Positions 19,461 through 28,692 are shown, counted from the first letter of the stretch. The stretch: 64,000 nucleotides of DNA from Ruegeria discodermiae (GCF_030758345.1 NZ_JAVAMO010000001.1:124001-188000), one strand, 5' to 3'. The notes: generated from the sequence alone by a model not told the origin. Made by a program: numbers and translations.

Positions 19461-20183
19461 ATGTTTGACTTCCTGCTTGAGGGGGCCTTTGCGCCCTTTA
19501 CGATGGCGCTTGCCTTGCTGTTGGGCCTGCTGGTTCTTGAACTGGTGGCCCTGATGGTGGGCGGCAGCCTGATGGCGGGCGAGGGAGAGGTCGATCTGGA
19601 TGTTGCTGAGGTGCCGGATCTGGACGGATTCGATCTGGATATTGACGCTGATCTGGATGTCGATATCGATCTGGACCCGGTCGATCTAGCTGAGGCTGAT
19701 CTGGAGGCCCCAGCAACCGATGCGGTTGGCCCGGCAAGCTGGCTGGGTCTGGGCAAGATGCCCACGATGATTTGGCTTGCCACCCTACTGATGGGCTTCG
19801 GCCTGAGCGGCTTGGGTCTGCAACTCGCCTTGCGCGATCTCATCGGGCTCAACCTGCCCGGATGGCTGGCCGCGATCCCGGCGGCTGCCTTTGGCATCTG
19901 GTTCGCGCGCGGCTTTGGCGCGGTCTTTGCCCGGCTCTTGCCGCGGACCGAGACCGAATCCACGTCCGAGCGCCGCCTGTCCCGCCGCCGTGGCGTGATC
20001 ACGCAAGGCACGGCCAGCAAGGGTCGCCCGGCCGAGGTGCGTGTCATGGATCGTTTCGGCAATGCGCATTACCTGCGCGCCGAACCCATGCGCGAGGGCG
20101 AGAACCTGTCGCAAGGCACCGAGGTTCTGGTGCTGCGCGACCGGCGCAGCGGTGGTTTCGTTCTGATCGGCATGTCCGAATAA
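19461..20183 (+). CDS. YqiJ-like membrane protein with OB-fold (NfeD-related)
   Basis: About 240 residues. An N-terminal hydrophobic span (residues 8-35), an acidic Asp-rich linker (about 45-80, repeated DLD), one or two further spans (about 95-150) and a C-terminal OB-fold-like domain (about 165-240, RRGVITQGTASKGRPAEVRVMDRFG) match YqiJ. YqiJ is the NfeD-like partner of the flotillin YqiK. It is encoded 32 bases upstream of the flotillin gene, in line with a membrane microdomain pair. A GTG at 19458 is an alternative start. The Asp-rich linker is an odd, low-complexity feature. Confidence 0.85.
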   Translation: MFDFLLEGAFAPFTMALALLLGLLVLELVALMVGGSLMAGEGEVDLDVAEVPDLDGFDLDIDADLDVDIDLDPVDLAEADLEAPATDAVGPASWLGLGKMPTMIWLATLLMGFGLSGLGLQLALRDLIGLNLPGWLAAIPAAAFGIWFARGFGAVFARLLPRTETESTSERRLSRRRGVITQGTASKGRPAEVRVMDRFGNAHYLRAEPMREGENLSQGTEVLVLRDRRSGGFVLIGMSE

Positions 20184-20215
20184 CCCAATTAAAAACTCTA
20201 AAAGGAGACGTTTTG

Positions 20216-21889
20216 ATGGAATTGCAATTCCTGTTGATTTCTGTGCTCACCGTTCTGGTGTTCCTGTTGTTCATCGGTCTGGTCCTTGGCCGATTGTACC
20301 GCCGCGCCACCCGCGAGGTGAGCCTGGTCAAGACCGGTGCGGGCGGCAAGAAAGTGATCATGGATGGCGGTACCATCGTTGTCCCGCTGTTGCATGAGGT
20401 CAGCCCGGTCAACATGAAGACCCTGCGCCTTGAAGTGCAGCGCAACGGCGAGGCCGCTTTGATTACGCAGGACCGGATGCGGGTCGATGTGGGCGTGGAA
20501 TTCTATGTCTCGGTCATGGCCACTGATGAAGGCATTGCGCGTGCCGCGCAAACGCTGGGCAGCCGTACCTTCGATGTGGAATTGCTGCGCGAGATGATCG
20601 AAGGCAAGCTGATCGACGGTTTGCGCGCCGTGGCCGCCCAAATGACCATGGATGGGCTGCATGAAAACCGCGCCGACTTTGTGCAGGAGGTGCAGAATGC
20701 GGTCTCCGAGGATCTGCTGAAGAACGGTCTGTCGCTGGAATCGGTCTCGCTGACTGCGCTGGATCAGACGCCGTTCGAAGCGCTGGATGAAAACAACGCA
20801 TTTAACGCCGTCGGTATGCGCAAGCTGGCTGAGGTTATCGCGGCGTCAAAGAAAGAGCGCGCGCAGATTGATGCGGATGCAGAGGTCGAGGTGCGCCGCG
20901 CCGCGATGGAAGCAGAACGGCAGAAATTGCTCATCGAGCAGGACGAGGCGCAGGCACGGATCGAACAGGCCGAAAAGGTCGAGACCATGCGCGTCGCACA
21001 AGAGGCCGAGATTGCCGCTCGGACCGAGGACTCGGTGCGTGAAACCGAGCGCGCCCGGATTGCCCGCGAGGAAGCCATCCGGTCGGCTGAGATCGAGCGC
21101 GAGCGCAAGATCCGCGACGCCGAGATCGCCAAAGAGCGTGAGCTGGAAGTGGCCGAGCAGGAGCGCCAGATCATTATCGCGCAGAAATCCGAAGAGGAAA
21201 GCCGCGCCCGTGCCTCCGCCGATCTGGCCCGTGCCGAGGCGACCAAAGCGACCGAAGCCGTGGCAACCGCCCGTCAGGTGGCCGAAGCCGAGCGTGAAAA
21301 GCAGATCGTTCTGATCGAAGCCACCCGCGAGGCCGAGCGTCAGGCCACCGCGATCCGTCTGGCCGCGCAGGCCGAGAAGGACGCCGCCGCCGACCGCGCC
21401 GAAGCCCGCCGCGAAGAAGCACAGGCCGAGGCCGACGCGCTCAACATCCGGGCCGAGGCCAAGAAGAACGACATGCTGGCCGAGGCCGAAGGTAAGCGCG
21501 CCATTGTCGAGGCAGAAAACGCGCTGTCGCCGGAACTGATCCGGATGAAAGTCGATATGGCCCGGATCGACACCATGCCCGAGATCATCACCCAGATGGT
21601 CAAGCCTGCCGAAAAGATCGACTCGATCAAGATCCATCAGGTCAGCGGCATCGGTGCGGCAGGGACGCCCGGCAGCGCCACCAATAGCGAAAAGCCGGTG
21701 GTCAATCAGGCGCTCGATTCCATCATGGGCATGGCGGTGCAGATGCCCGCGCTTAAGAAGCTGGGCGAAGAGCTGGGCCTGTCGATGGAAAACGGTGTCG
21801 GCGGTCTGGCCAACGGGGCGCTCGCTGCACCGGAAGAGGTGCAAGCGGCAGAGGCCGAAATGGAAACCGACGACCGCGTCGAGCATTAA
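20216..21889 (+). CDS. Flotillin-like protein, YqiK type
   Basis: About 557 residues. The ATG at 20216 has an AAAGGAGA ribosome site; a longer open frame upstream is out of frame with YqiJ and not needed. An N-terminal membrane anchor (ISVLTVLVFLLFIGLVLG) precedes the SPFH domain (about residues 25-210). A long charged coiled coil rich in AEAE/EREKQ repeats (about 215-440) and a flotillin C-terminal region follow. Flotillins scaffold membrane microdomains and act in membrane stress and fluidity. It is co-transcribed with the YqiJ-like gene and ends in a strong terminator. Confidence 0.93.
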   Translation: MELQFLLISVLTVLVFLLFIGLVLGRLYRRATREVSLVKTGAGGKKVIMDGGTIVVPLLHEVSPVNMKTLRLEVQRNGEAALITQDRMRVDVGVEFYVSVMATDEGIARAAQTLGSRTFDVELLREMIEGKLIDGLRAVAAQMTMDGLHENRADFVQEVQNAVSEDLLKNGLSLESVSLTALDQTPFEALDENNAFNAVGMRKLAEVIAASKKERAQIDADAEVEVRRAAMEAERQKLLIEQDEAQARIEQAEKVETMRVAQEAEIAARTEDSVRETERARIAREEAIRSAEIERERKIRDAEIAKERELEVAEQERQIIIAQKSEEESRARASADLARAEATKATEAVATARQVAEAEREKQIVLIEATREAERQATAIRLAAQAEKDAAADRAEARREEAQAEADALNIRAEAKKNDMLAEAEGKRAIVEAENALSPELIRMKVDMARIDTMPEIITQMVKPAEKIDSIKIHQVSGIGAAGTPGSATNSEKPVVNQALDSIMGMAVQMPALKKLGEELGLSMENGVGGLANGALAAPEEVQAAEAEMETDDRVEH

Positions 21890-21907
21890 ACCGCAGATTG
21901 AAACAGG

Positions 21908-21935
21908 AAAGGGGCCGGTTTTTCGGCCCCTTTTT
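21908..21935 (+). terminator. Rho-independent terminator of the flotillin operon
   Basis: GGGGCCG at 21911-21917 and CGGCCCC at 21924-21930 form the stem, extended by AAA/TTT, and TTTTT follows at 21931-21935. It is 19 bases after the flotillin stop. The A-rich flank may also help stop the convergent cupin transcript. Confidence 0.9.
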
Positions 21936-22306
21936 CAATACCCGTCGGATTTCTGACCAAAGAACACTTTCGTCACATCCTCAATCACATCCCATGTCAC
22001 CCGGCTGCCATCGCGGATGAACAGGCTGTCACCCACCGACAGCTCGACGGTTTCACCGCTGCCATGATCGCTGATCCGGCATCTGCCCGAAAGCACCGTC
22101 ATCAACTCGTCGCCCTGTTCGGTACAGTCAAAAGCACCTGTTGTGCAGCGCCAGATGCCGAAGCGGCTGGTGTGGCCCGGCCCTCCCTGATCTATTCGCC
22201 CCGAGGCGCTGGGCGCGCCGCGCCGGATCACGTATGCGCTGGCCGGGTTGTCGAAAGGCCAATGCTCCAACACGCCCACATCATCGCCCGGTCTGTATCT
22301 GCGCAT
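21935..22306 (-). CDS. Cupin-domain protein (DUF861-like)
   Basis: About 123 residues from the ATG at 22306, chosen for its AAAGGA ribosome site; longer upstream frames run into the MFS gene. Cupin motifs: GDELMTVLSGRCRISDHG and VELSVGDSLFIRDGSRVTWDV (about residues 65-115). The first cupin motif lacks the usual HxH metal ligands, so it may be a non-metal sugar- or small-molecule-binding cupin, like the ureidoglycine aminohydrolase-type domain. It is 31 bases downstream of the MFS transporter on the same strand and may share its substrate. Function unknown. Confidence 0.8.
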   Translation of the reverse strand: MRRYRPGDDVGVLEHWPFDNPASAYVIRRGAPSASGRIDQGGPGHTSRFGIWRCTTGAFDCTEQGDELMTVLSGRCRISDHGSGETVELSVGDSLFIRDGSRVTWDVIEDVTKVFFGQKSDGY

Positions 22307-22337
22307 GTGCCTGTCCTTTGCTGCCACTCGGTCGAGC

Positions 22338-23615
22338 TTAGCTGTTCTGGTCCTGCTTTGTCTGCTCCGGCATTGTTGCCTCGTCGGTGCGCAACGCCTG
22401 ATCACGTTGCCTGCGGGTCAGACGCCCGATGGTGAATGAGGTGCGCGGGGCATAGACATAGCGGGTGCGATCCTCGGGCGCTGGACGGCTGCGCATCCGC
22501 AAGAGGCCAAACAGGATCAGGAACAAGTGGCCAACCGCCACGAAGGCAAACAGCGCGCCGGGGCCATAGGCACCGATCAGGTTGGACGAGATATAGGGGC
22601 TGGCGATGGCTCCCAATGCATAGAAGAACATCAGCGCCGCAGACAGTTCGACCCGCTGTTCGGATGTTGCGAAGTCATTGGCATGGGCCGCCGAGATCGA
22701 AAAAATCGGGAAGGTGGTGAAGCCAAAAAACGCCGCGCTCAGCATGATGCCAACGGTGCCGGCGCCGCTGGCGATCATGGTGATCGCGCAGCTCAGGATG
22801 GCAACACCGGACAGCCAGATCAGCACCCAGCGGCGGTCATATTTGTCCGCCAGCCAGCCTATGGGATATTGCGCCAGCGCACCGCCCAGCACGAAGGTCG
22901 CCAGGAAAAAGGCGATCTGGTTGATGTCCAGCCCCACCTCCTGGCCATAAACCGGCCCGATCATGCGGAACGAGGCGGAGCTGAGCGCGGCCACGATCAC
23001 GCCTGCCACAGCCAGCGGCGAGCATTGCCAGGCCAGTTTCGGGCGCAGGCGCGGCGCATCCGGCGTTTGTGGCTGGCTCGCCCGTGTCAGCATCAGCGGC
23101 AGGATCGAGGCGCAGCACAGGATCGCGAGCAGGTTGTAGGATACATATGAGGCGGGTGGGAGGATGGCGATGATCAGCTGCGCGCCCAGCGAGGCGCTCA
23201 GATCGGCAATCCGATAGGTGCCGGTGGCGCGGCCCCGGTTCTCATTGGTGACCTTGGCGTTTAGCCAGGCCTCGATCACGGTATAGCAGCCCGCCACGCA
23301 GGTGCCCGACGCGATTCGCAGCGCCGCCCAGATGCGTGGATCCTCTGTCAGCGTGTGCCCGATCAGTCCCATTGCGCCCAATGCGGTGCAGACCGCGAAG
23401 GCGCGCGAATGGCCGACGCTGCCCATCAGCCGAGGGGCCCACCAGCAGCCCACGAAGAACCCGATGAAATGCGCTGACCCCAGCATACCGATTTCGGCCG
23501 TGGTAAAGCCCAGCGTCAGGCCCGAGATCGCATCCAGCGGCCCGACCCCTCCGGTTGAAAGCTGCAGCAGGATGACGGACAGAAACAGGGCGGTAAATGA
23601 AATGATCAGGCGCAT
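22338..23615 (-). CDS. MFS transporter (YcaD-like)
   Basis: A 425-residue major facilitator with about twelve hydrophobic spans. The loop 2-3 type motif is FVGCWWAPRLMGSVGHSR, and GGALAQYPIGWLADKYDRRWVLI is the equivalent motif in the second half. The middle resembles the YcaD/sugar-cation group (RATGTYRIADLSASLGAQL). The C-terminal tail is hydrophilic (RTRYVYAPRTSFTIG). The cupin gene follows after 31 bases. The substrate and direction of transport are unknown. Confidence 0.9.
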   Translation of the reverse strand: MRLIISFTALFLSVILLQLSTGGVGPLDAISGLTLGFTTAEIGMLGSAHFIGFFVGCWWAPRLMGSVGHSRAFAVCTALGAMGLIGHTLTEDPRIWAALRIASGTCVAGCYTVIEAWLNAKVTNENRGRATGTYRIADLSASLGAQLIIAILPPASYVSYNLLAILCCASILPLMLTRASQPQTPDAPRLRPKLAWQCSPLAVAGVIVAALSSASFRMIGPVYGQEVGLDINQIAFFLATFVLGGALAQYPIGWLADKYDRRWVLIWLSGVAILSCAITMIASGAGTVGIMLSAAFFGFTTFPIFSISAAHANDFATSEQRVELSAALMFFYALGAIASPYISSNLIGAYGPGALFAFVAVGHLFLILFGLLRMRSRPAPEDRTRYVYAPRTSFTIGRLTRRQRDQALRTDEATMPEQTKQDQNS

Positions 23616-23695
23616 AATGACTCAAGATGCCGCTTCGTGTCGCCGCTGCACGCGGTTTCTCGACTTTCAGAGGTCGGTTTTGAGGTTTTTTTGGA

Positions 23696-24292
23696 TCAGG
23701 GCGCGCGTCGGATCAGCGCGAAAATGTCCAGCACGATCGGATCGGGCACCAGATCGGGATATCCCGTCGCGCCAAAGGCCGACCGGCTGATTTGTCCGTG
23801 CAATTGGATGCTCAACTCGCTCAGATCCTTGGCTGCGCTGCCGGGTTTGCGATAGAGCGATGCTTCGAATTCGACCGGTTTCGTCACCCCGCGCAGGGTC
23901 AGGTCGCCCTGCAGCTTTGCACCATCAGAGAGCCGCCCGCCGGTGCCCAGTTCGACCTCTTTCGAGACGAAGCGAATGGTTGGATGGGCTGCCACATCCA
24001 GGACCTCGGCGCTCTTCATGGCCTGGGTGGCGAAGAACAGGTTGGTGCGCGCGCCTGCGGCATCCACGCGGACATCAACGCTGCTTGCGGCCAGATCGGC
24101 GGCATCGACCTGGATGTCAGCGGATGTTACCGGCATGGTTCCACGCTGGGCGTTCCCGGCCAGGGTAAAGATGAATCCGACCTTCGAGGCTGCTTTGTCC
24201 AGCAGATAGGGCTGTGGCTCGGCCCCCAGGGCGGGCGCGGCGAGCGAGGCGGCGCTTGTGGCAAGGAATGTGCGGCGGGATAGCGGTGTCAT
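23696..24292 (-). CDS. YceI-family periplasmic lipocalin-like protein
   Basis: About 198 residues from the ATG at 24292, which has an excellent AGGAGG site; a longer frame to 24343 lacks one. A Tat-like signal peptide is visible: SRRTFLATSAASLAAPALGA, cleaved near residue 24. The mature part follows the YceI beta-barrel pattern (YLLDKAASKVGFIF, FVSKEVELGTGGRLSDGAKLQGDLTLRGVTKPVEFEA). YceI proteins bind amphiphiles or isoprenoid lipids in the periplasm; some are base- or stress-induced. Stands alone between two MFS genes. Confidence 0.9.
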   Translation of the reverse strand: MTPLSRRTFLATSAASLAAPALGAEPQPYLLDKAASKVGFIFTLAGNAQRGTMPVTSADIQVDAADLAASSVDVRVDAAGARTNLFFATQAMKSAEVLDVAAHPTIRFVSKEVELGTGGRLSDGAKLQGDLTLRGVTKPVEFEASLYRKPGSAAKDLSELSIQLHGQISRSAFGATGYPDLVPDPIVLDIFALIRRAP

Positions 24293-24392
24293 TTCGCCTC
24301 CTGAGGACCCCGGATGATCAGAGCCTAGCACCGTTTCCCGCAAGTTCAGGTCATGGTCACCGCAATGTCAGCGCATGTGTGGCGTCAAAGAC

Positions 24393-25601
24393 TCAGGCCG
24401 CAAGCGGGCGCGGGCGGCTGCGATGCAGCAGCGCCAGCAGGATCACCAGGTTCATACCGTTCCAGACGATGCCGTTCACGAAGGCCGCCGTGTAACTGCC
24501 GCTGATGTCATAGATCCATCCCGACATCCAGCCACCCAGCGCCATGCCAAAGATGGTCATCATCATCACAAAGCCCACCCGCGCACCGGCTTCGCGCGGG
24601 GGCATGTATTCGCGCACCACCAGCGCATAGCTGGGCACGATACCCCCTTGTGACAGCCCAAACAGCGCGCTGACCACATAAAGCGGCACCAGCCCGTCAT
24701 AGGGCAGGAACAGGAACAGCGCGGTGCCCTGCAGGGCCGAGCCGATCAGAAGGGTCCTGAGACCGCCCAGCCTGTCTGCCACCATCCCCGAGATCACTCG
24801 GCTGACAACGCCGCCCAGCAGCATCAGCGACAACATCTCGGCACCCACTGCAGGCCCGTATCCCAGCCCCACGCAATAGGCCACGATGTGAACCTGCGGC
24901 ATCGACATCGCCACGCAGCACCCGATGCCCGCCAGCCCCAGCACGAATTGCAGCACACGGGGCGACATCCCGGCAGTTTGGGCGTTGATCTTCGCCTCGG
25001 AGGCGGCTGAGGCCAGATCTTCTTCGGGGACTTGCCGCCGCAAGAGCAGCGACAGCGGGATGACGATGATCAACGTTACCAGCGCCAGCGCCAGATAAAC
25101 CTGCTGCCAGCCGCTGTCGCGCAGCATGTCTGAGAGCAGCGTGGGCCAGATCGCGCCGGACAGGTAGTTGCTGCTGGCCACCAGCGCCACCGCGATCCCG
25201 CGCCGCTTAACGAACCAGTGCGAGATATCGGCGATGAGCGGGCCAAATCCAACCGCCGTGCCGAACCCCAACCCCAGATGAACCAACGACAGGATAGCAA
25301 TCGAGGGCGCGAGGCTGGCCAGCCCGTAACAGGCCGCACTCAAACACGCCGCGCCTATCAGCGCCAGGGTGACACCCAGCCGGTCCACCATCCGGCCCAG
25401 TACCAGGTTGCCAAGCGCAAAGCCGATCATGGTCAGGGTAAAAGGCAGCGAGGCATCCGCCCGGCTTGCGCCAAACTCCGCCTCGACCGCCGGCATGATG
25501 ACGATCACCGCCCAGATGCCGACATTGGCCACCGTGCCGATCAGCATGGTGATCAGCAGACGGAACCAGGAATAGCGGCTGTCACGAATGGAGGCGGTCA
25601 T
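24393..25601 (-). CDS. MFS transporter (monocarboxylate/oxalate-formate antiporter-like)
   Basis: A 402-residue major facilitator with twelve predicted spans. Segments GNLVLGRMVDRLGV (loop 2-3 motif) and GGVVSRVISGMVADRLGG (loop 8-9) are the family signatures. The overall look (HLGLGFGTAVGFGPLIADISHWFVKRRGIAVALVASSNYLSGAIWP) is that of the oxalate/formate and monocarboxylate transporter-like branch common in alphaproteobacteria. Monocistronic. Substrate not determinable. Confidence 0.88.
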   Translation of the reverse strand: MTASIRDSRYSWFRLLITMLIGTVANVGIWAVIVIMPAVEAEFGASRADASLPFTLTMIGFALGNLVLGRMVDRLGVTLALIGAACLSAACYGLASLAPSIAILSLVHLGLGFGTAVGFGPLIADISHWFVKRRGIAVALVASSNYLSGAIWPTLLSDMLRDSGWQQVYLALALVTLIIVIPLSLLLRRQVPEEDLASAASEAKINAQTAGMSPRVLQFVLGLAGIGCCVAMSMPQVHIVAYCVGLGYGPAVGAEMLSLMLLGGVVSRVISGMVADRLGGLRTLLIGSALQGTALFLFLPYDGLVPLYVVSALFGLSQGGIVPSYALVVREYMPPREAGARVGFVMMMTIFGMALGGWMSGWIYDISGSYTAAFVNGIVWNGMNLVILLALLHRSRPRPLAA

Positions 25602-25691
25602 GCGCGCACGCTAGTGCGCCGTACCGCGCTTGGCCAGCGCATAAGAAGCGTGCGACCTTCTCCGGGACAGGGCCACACGCAAGTGTTATCC

Positions 25692-26153
25692 TCAGTGCAG
25701 GGCTTTGCGGAATGTCACCTTGTCGTCGCCCGGGGCCCAGAAATCTCTGATCCGCGCTTCCTCCTCATAGCCCTGCCGGGCATAAAATGCCCGTGTTCCG
25801 GCAAAGCTCTCAGTTCCCGACGTGTCCGCGATCAGAATGCGCTGGCCGCGAGCGCGCAGGACCTCCTCCAGATGAGTGACGATGGCACCCCCGCACCCCT
25901 TGCCTTGGGCTGCAGGCAGCACGGCCAGCGCCAGCATGTTCCAGGTGCCTTCGGCCAAGGCTTCGGGTGCTGCGTAACAAAAGCCCACGGGTCTTTCACT
26001 GTCCAAACAGGTGAGCCAGATGTCAGAGGGCTCAGCATCCGAGAAGAACCCGCTCAACATCTCGGGCATCATCTCCGGTGGGAACAATTCGGTTTCTTGC
26101 AGAACACGTTGCAGGGCGGGGATATCGTCGCGTTGTGTCAGTCTGATTTTCAT
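25692..26153 (-). CDS. GNAT-family N-acetyltransferase
   Basis: About 153 residues from the ATG at 26153; upstream in-frame starts would add an unlikely basic stretch. It has the acetyl-CoA binding signature LAVLPAAQGKGCGGAIVTHLEE (motif Q-x-x-G-x-G) and the C-terminal TRAFYARQGYEEEARIRDFW typical of GNAT enzymes. The acceptor amine is unknown. It stands alone, 90 bases after the MFS gene start. Confidence 0.88.
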   Translation of the reverse strand: MKIRLTQRDDIPALQRVLQETELFPPEMMPEMLSGFFSDAEPSDIWLTCLDSERPVGFCYAAPEALAEGTWNMLALAVLPAAQGKGCGGAIVTHLEEVLRARGQRILIADTSGTESFAGTRAFYARQGYEEEARIRDFWAPGDDKVTFRKALH

Positions 26154-26408
26154 TGATCGTATGTCTTTCCTGATGGCACCGCCGATCGGGTCTCGCCGAT
26201 ATCGGGGGTGCAAGGCTGTCGCCTTGGTCGCAATCATTTGGGTAAGCAGATACAACTCAAAAGCCTGCCGTTAGGTGCGGCAGTCTGGTTGGCCCGGTTG
26301 TCCTGCTGGTCAGGACTTAGCGGTTTCCCGCAATCGTAGACATAAAAGCTCCATCATCCGGTCGGGTAACGACCGTGGGCTAGCCCTATCAGCCCCGCCA
26401 TCTACCGG

Positions 26409-27371
26409 TCAACGGGCAAGCCTCCAGGTGCCATCGGGCCAGAAGGCGTGAAAGGCGAAGGCGAACATCACGTCATGGGCCAGGTCCCGCCCGGAGGCAT
26501 CCCGCACCCGCACCGTGCCCACGTCGCGGCCCTTTGCGATCCGGGTCTTGTCCAGCGCCGAGGCCTGCCCGGCGCGCCAGATCAATGTCACGCCGTTTTC
26601 GGCGATCTCGCGCTCGGCGCGCAACCGCTCCAGCGGCCAGGCGCTGTTACCCACACGGATGACGCGGGCCAGCGGGTGGATGCCATGGGGCGGGTTCTCG
26701 CCGGAATAGAGAAAGGGGCGAGCCGAGCTGTCATAGCCGCGATAGGGGTTGCGGCCATAATCGCGCCTGTGAGCGGGTTCATTCATCACCAGACCGTCGG
26801 GATTACGGGTCCGGAACTCCTCCCAGCTTTCCATCCAGGCGGGCAGGGCGGTGAGGGTGGTGCCGGTCAGGTCTCCGACAATTGCCTCGCCGATGGCCTG
26901 TTGCCACCAGCTTTGAGTTTCGCGGTCATACATGACCATATCGGAATGGCGCAGCTTGCCCGAGACACCAAAGCTGAGCGTGCCCGCCGCCGTGCGCCGA
27001 TCAAAGGTCATCCCGGAATTGCACAAGGGGCAATAGGTGACCGCAATCGGGATGCCGCCAATGCTGTCATTCACGATCTCATGCCAGATCAGATAGCGGA
27101 TCGGATAGGTGCGCGGCTCGGCCCCGTCGATCTCTACCGTTATCACCGGCTCGCGTCGCCCCAGCCGGGTCTCGTCGAAGGCGCGCAGGAAGCTGGGGTT
27201 GCTGAGGGCGGGGATGCCGTCCTTGGGCGGCCCGCCCGATTGTATCTCGGCCCAGTTCGCCACGCTTGAGCGGCTGAAATCGGTATCCGGCCATTCAGAG
27301 CGCCAGCGCTCTGGGTTGGCCAGCGCGGCGCCTGCGGCAAAGAGCAGAAGGATCAGGATAAAGCTGCGCAT
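26409..27371 (-). CDS. DUF3179 domain-containing exported protein
   Basis: 320 residues. An N-terminal signal peptide (FILILLLFAAGAALANPE, cleaved about residue 19) is followed by a DUF3179 domain (about residues 50-300). The hallmark YCPLCNSGMTFDRR with its CxxC pair is at about residues 118-131. DUF3179 proteins are secreted, of unknown function, and frequent in marine bacteria; the paired cysteines suggest metal binding or a disulfide. It lies directly upstream of, and divergent from, the NHLP precursor array (194-base gap). No functional link to the array is known. Confidence 0.88.
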   Translation of the reverse strand: MRSFILILLLFAAGAALANPERWRSEWPDTDFSRSSVANWAEIQSGGPPKDGIPALSNPSFLRAFDETRLGRREPVITVEIDGAEPRTYPIRYLIWHEIVNDSIGGIPIAVTYCPLCNSGMTFDRRTAAGTLSFGVSGKLRHSDMVMYDRETQSWWQQAIGEAIVGDLTGTTLTALPAWMESWEEFRTRNPDGLVMNEPAHRRDYGRNPYRGYDSSARPFLYSGENPPHGIHPLARVIRVGNSAWPLERLRAEREIAENGVTLIWRAGQASALDKTRIAKGRDVGTVRVRDASGRDLAHDVMFAFAFHAFWPDGTWRLAR

Positions 27372-27565
27372 CTAAAGAGCCCTTCGGATGCCACATGATG
27401 ATCCTGAGAAGGCGCAGCGCAAAGCCCCGGCACGGGGATGTGAACAGAGTTCAACCAAAACGGTCGCGCTCTTTGCCGCCCGGTTAAAGCCAGCTTAATG
27501 CACGCTACAGCACAGGCTCAGATTGGTCGCCCACCTTTTATTGCACAGGTGAGGAGGACCAGAGG

Positions 27566-27907
27566 ATGAATCTGCATGTCTCTGACAAGAGCGATGAACA
27601 GGCGCAAAAGGATACGCTTTTCCAGCGGGTCTGGCGGGATGAGGCGTTTGCGCGCGCGTTAGACGCTGATCCCAGAACCGCGCTGGCCGAATATGGCTAC
27701 GCGCTCCCCAAGGATTTGGATATCCGCGTCGTTCGGGATACCGCAGCGCTGAAACATCTGCATATCCCGGTCGCGCCCGTTGAAGCGGAAGTGACAGAGG
27801 CGGAGTTGATGGGCGTGCAGGGCGGTACATCGCCCGTCTGCGTCACGGCGGTTGCCACACTGACCATCATGATCGGTTCCATGACCTACAGCATCGCCAA
27901 GGACTGA
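27566..27907 (+). CDS. NHLP-type peptide precursor 1 (divergent member)
   Basis: A 113-residue putative RiPP precursor, first of six in tandem, with GAGGAGGA seven bases before the ATG. The leader (residues 1-87) has the nitrile-hydratase-alpha-like pattern: FQRVWRDEAFARALDADP, then ALAEYGY, then KHLHIPVAP, ending ELMGVQGG. The predicted core (from base 27827, 26 residues) starts TSPVC and is Val/Thr/Ile/Met-rich with a charged AKD end. It is the most divergent copy: a longer N-terminus, RVVRD where the others have RCV or KCV, and HLHIP in place of YLHIP. It lacks any nitrile hydratase metal site. Function as a modified peptide is inferred from the NHLP (TIGR03793-like) family. Confidence 0.8.
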   Translation: MNLHVSDKSDEQAQKDTLFQRVWRDEAFARALDADPRTALAEYGYALPKDLDIRVVRDTAALKHLHIPVAPVEAEVTEAELMGVQGGTSPVCVTAVATLTIMIGSMTYSIAKD

Positions 27908-27985
27908 AGAGGCGCGACGCATGCGCGTCCGAAGCAAAGACAGGGCACGCTGACCCAAGCGAGAACTCAGAGAAAGGAGCCAATC

Positions 27986-28327
27986 ATGGCACCGACAAAC
28001 AAGGAAATTCAAAAAGCCCGCTTTCTGGACAAAGTCTGGAGCGATGACGCCTATCGCGCGCGCTTGCAGGCCGACCCCAGGGCCGCTCTCACTGAGATAG
28101 GTGGCACTGTTCCGGACAACGTGAATGTCAGGTGTGTGATGGACACCGACAAGGTGAAATATCTGCACATTCCGGAAGCACCGCCCGAAGGAGAGATTTC
28201 CGACGAGGATCTGGTGCAGGCGCAGGGCGGGACAACGATACTCTGCGGTGTCACGGCGATCACGGTCACGATGACCGTTGTCAACTCCGCGATTGTCACG
28301 CTGACGGTCTACACGACAGACGAATGA
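27986..28327 (+). CDS. NHLP-type peptide precursor 2
   Basis: 113 residues; AAAGGAG ribosome site. Leader residues 1-82 include ARFLDKVWSDDAYRARLQ, AALTEIGGTVPDNV, RCVMDTDKVKYLHIP and a final QAQGG. The predicted core of 31 residues (from base 28232) starts TTILC, is dominated by Thr/Val/Ile and ends YTTDE. The only core cysteine is at position 5. DNA for the leader start (from 28017) is almost identical to that of precursor 3, a sign of recent tandem duplication. Confidence 0.82.
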   Translation: MAPTNKEIQKARFLDKVWSDDAYRARLQADPRAALTEIGGTVPDNVNVRCVMDTDKVKYLHIPEAPPEGEISDEDLVQAQGGTTILCGVTAITVTMTVVNSAIVTLTVYTTDE

Positions 28328-28351
28328 ACGCAGTCGGAAAGGAGACAGATT

Positions 28352-28675
28352 ATGCTGCTCAAAACCAAAGAAGCACACACAGCCCGCTTTCTGGACAAAG
28401 TCTGGAGTGATGACGCTTATCGCGCCCGCCTGCAGGACGATGCCAGGTCAGCGCTTGCAGAGATCGGGGGCGATGTTCCCGAAGGTATAGAGGTCAGATG
28501 CGTGATGGACACGGACAGGGTCAGGTATCTGCACATCCCCGCCGCTCCGGAGGCAGGTGAAATCTCTGATCGCGATCTGACGGAGGCTCAGGGCGGAACC
28601 ACTCTGGCCTGCTTGTCAGGGTTCGTGGTGTCAGTGGTCTCCGGCGTGACCTTCAGCGCGACCATCGACGGCTGA
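28352..28675 (+). CDS. NHLP-type peptide precursor 3
   Basis: 107 residues, 24 bases after precursor 2, with AAAGGAG upstream. The leader of 82 residues matches precursor 2 closely (ARFLDKVWSDDAYRARLQDD, RCVMDTDRVRYLHIPAAP, EISDRDLTEAQGG). The core of 25 residues (from base 28598) starts TTLACLSGF and is Val/Ser/Thr-rich, ending ATIDG. A GG end to the leader is the classical site for peptidase-domain ABC transporters or related proteases, none of which is nearby. Confidence 0.82.
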   Translation: MLLKTKEAHTARFLDKVWSDDAYRARLQDDARSALAEIGGDVPEGIEVRCVMDTDRVRYLHIPAAPEAGEISDRDLTEAQGGTTLACLSGFVVSVVSGVTFSATIDG

Positions 28676-28692
28676 CAGGGAGGAAACTAAAA

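Noticed and set aside
19772-20215. N-terminal extension of the flotillin frame back to 19772
   Set aside because: It overlaps the YqiJ-like gene out of frame and gives Arg/Pro-rich shadow sequence; the ATG at 20216 has a strong ribosome site and a typical anchor.
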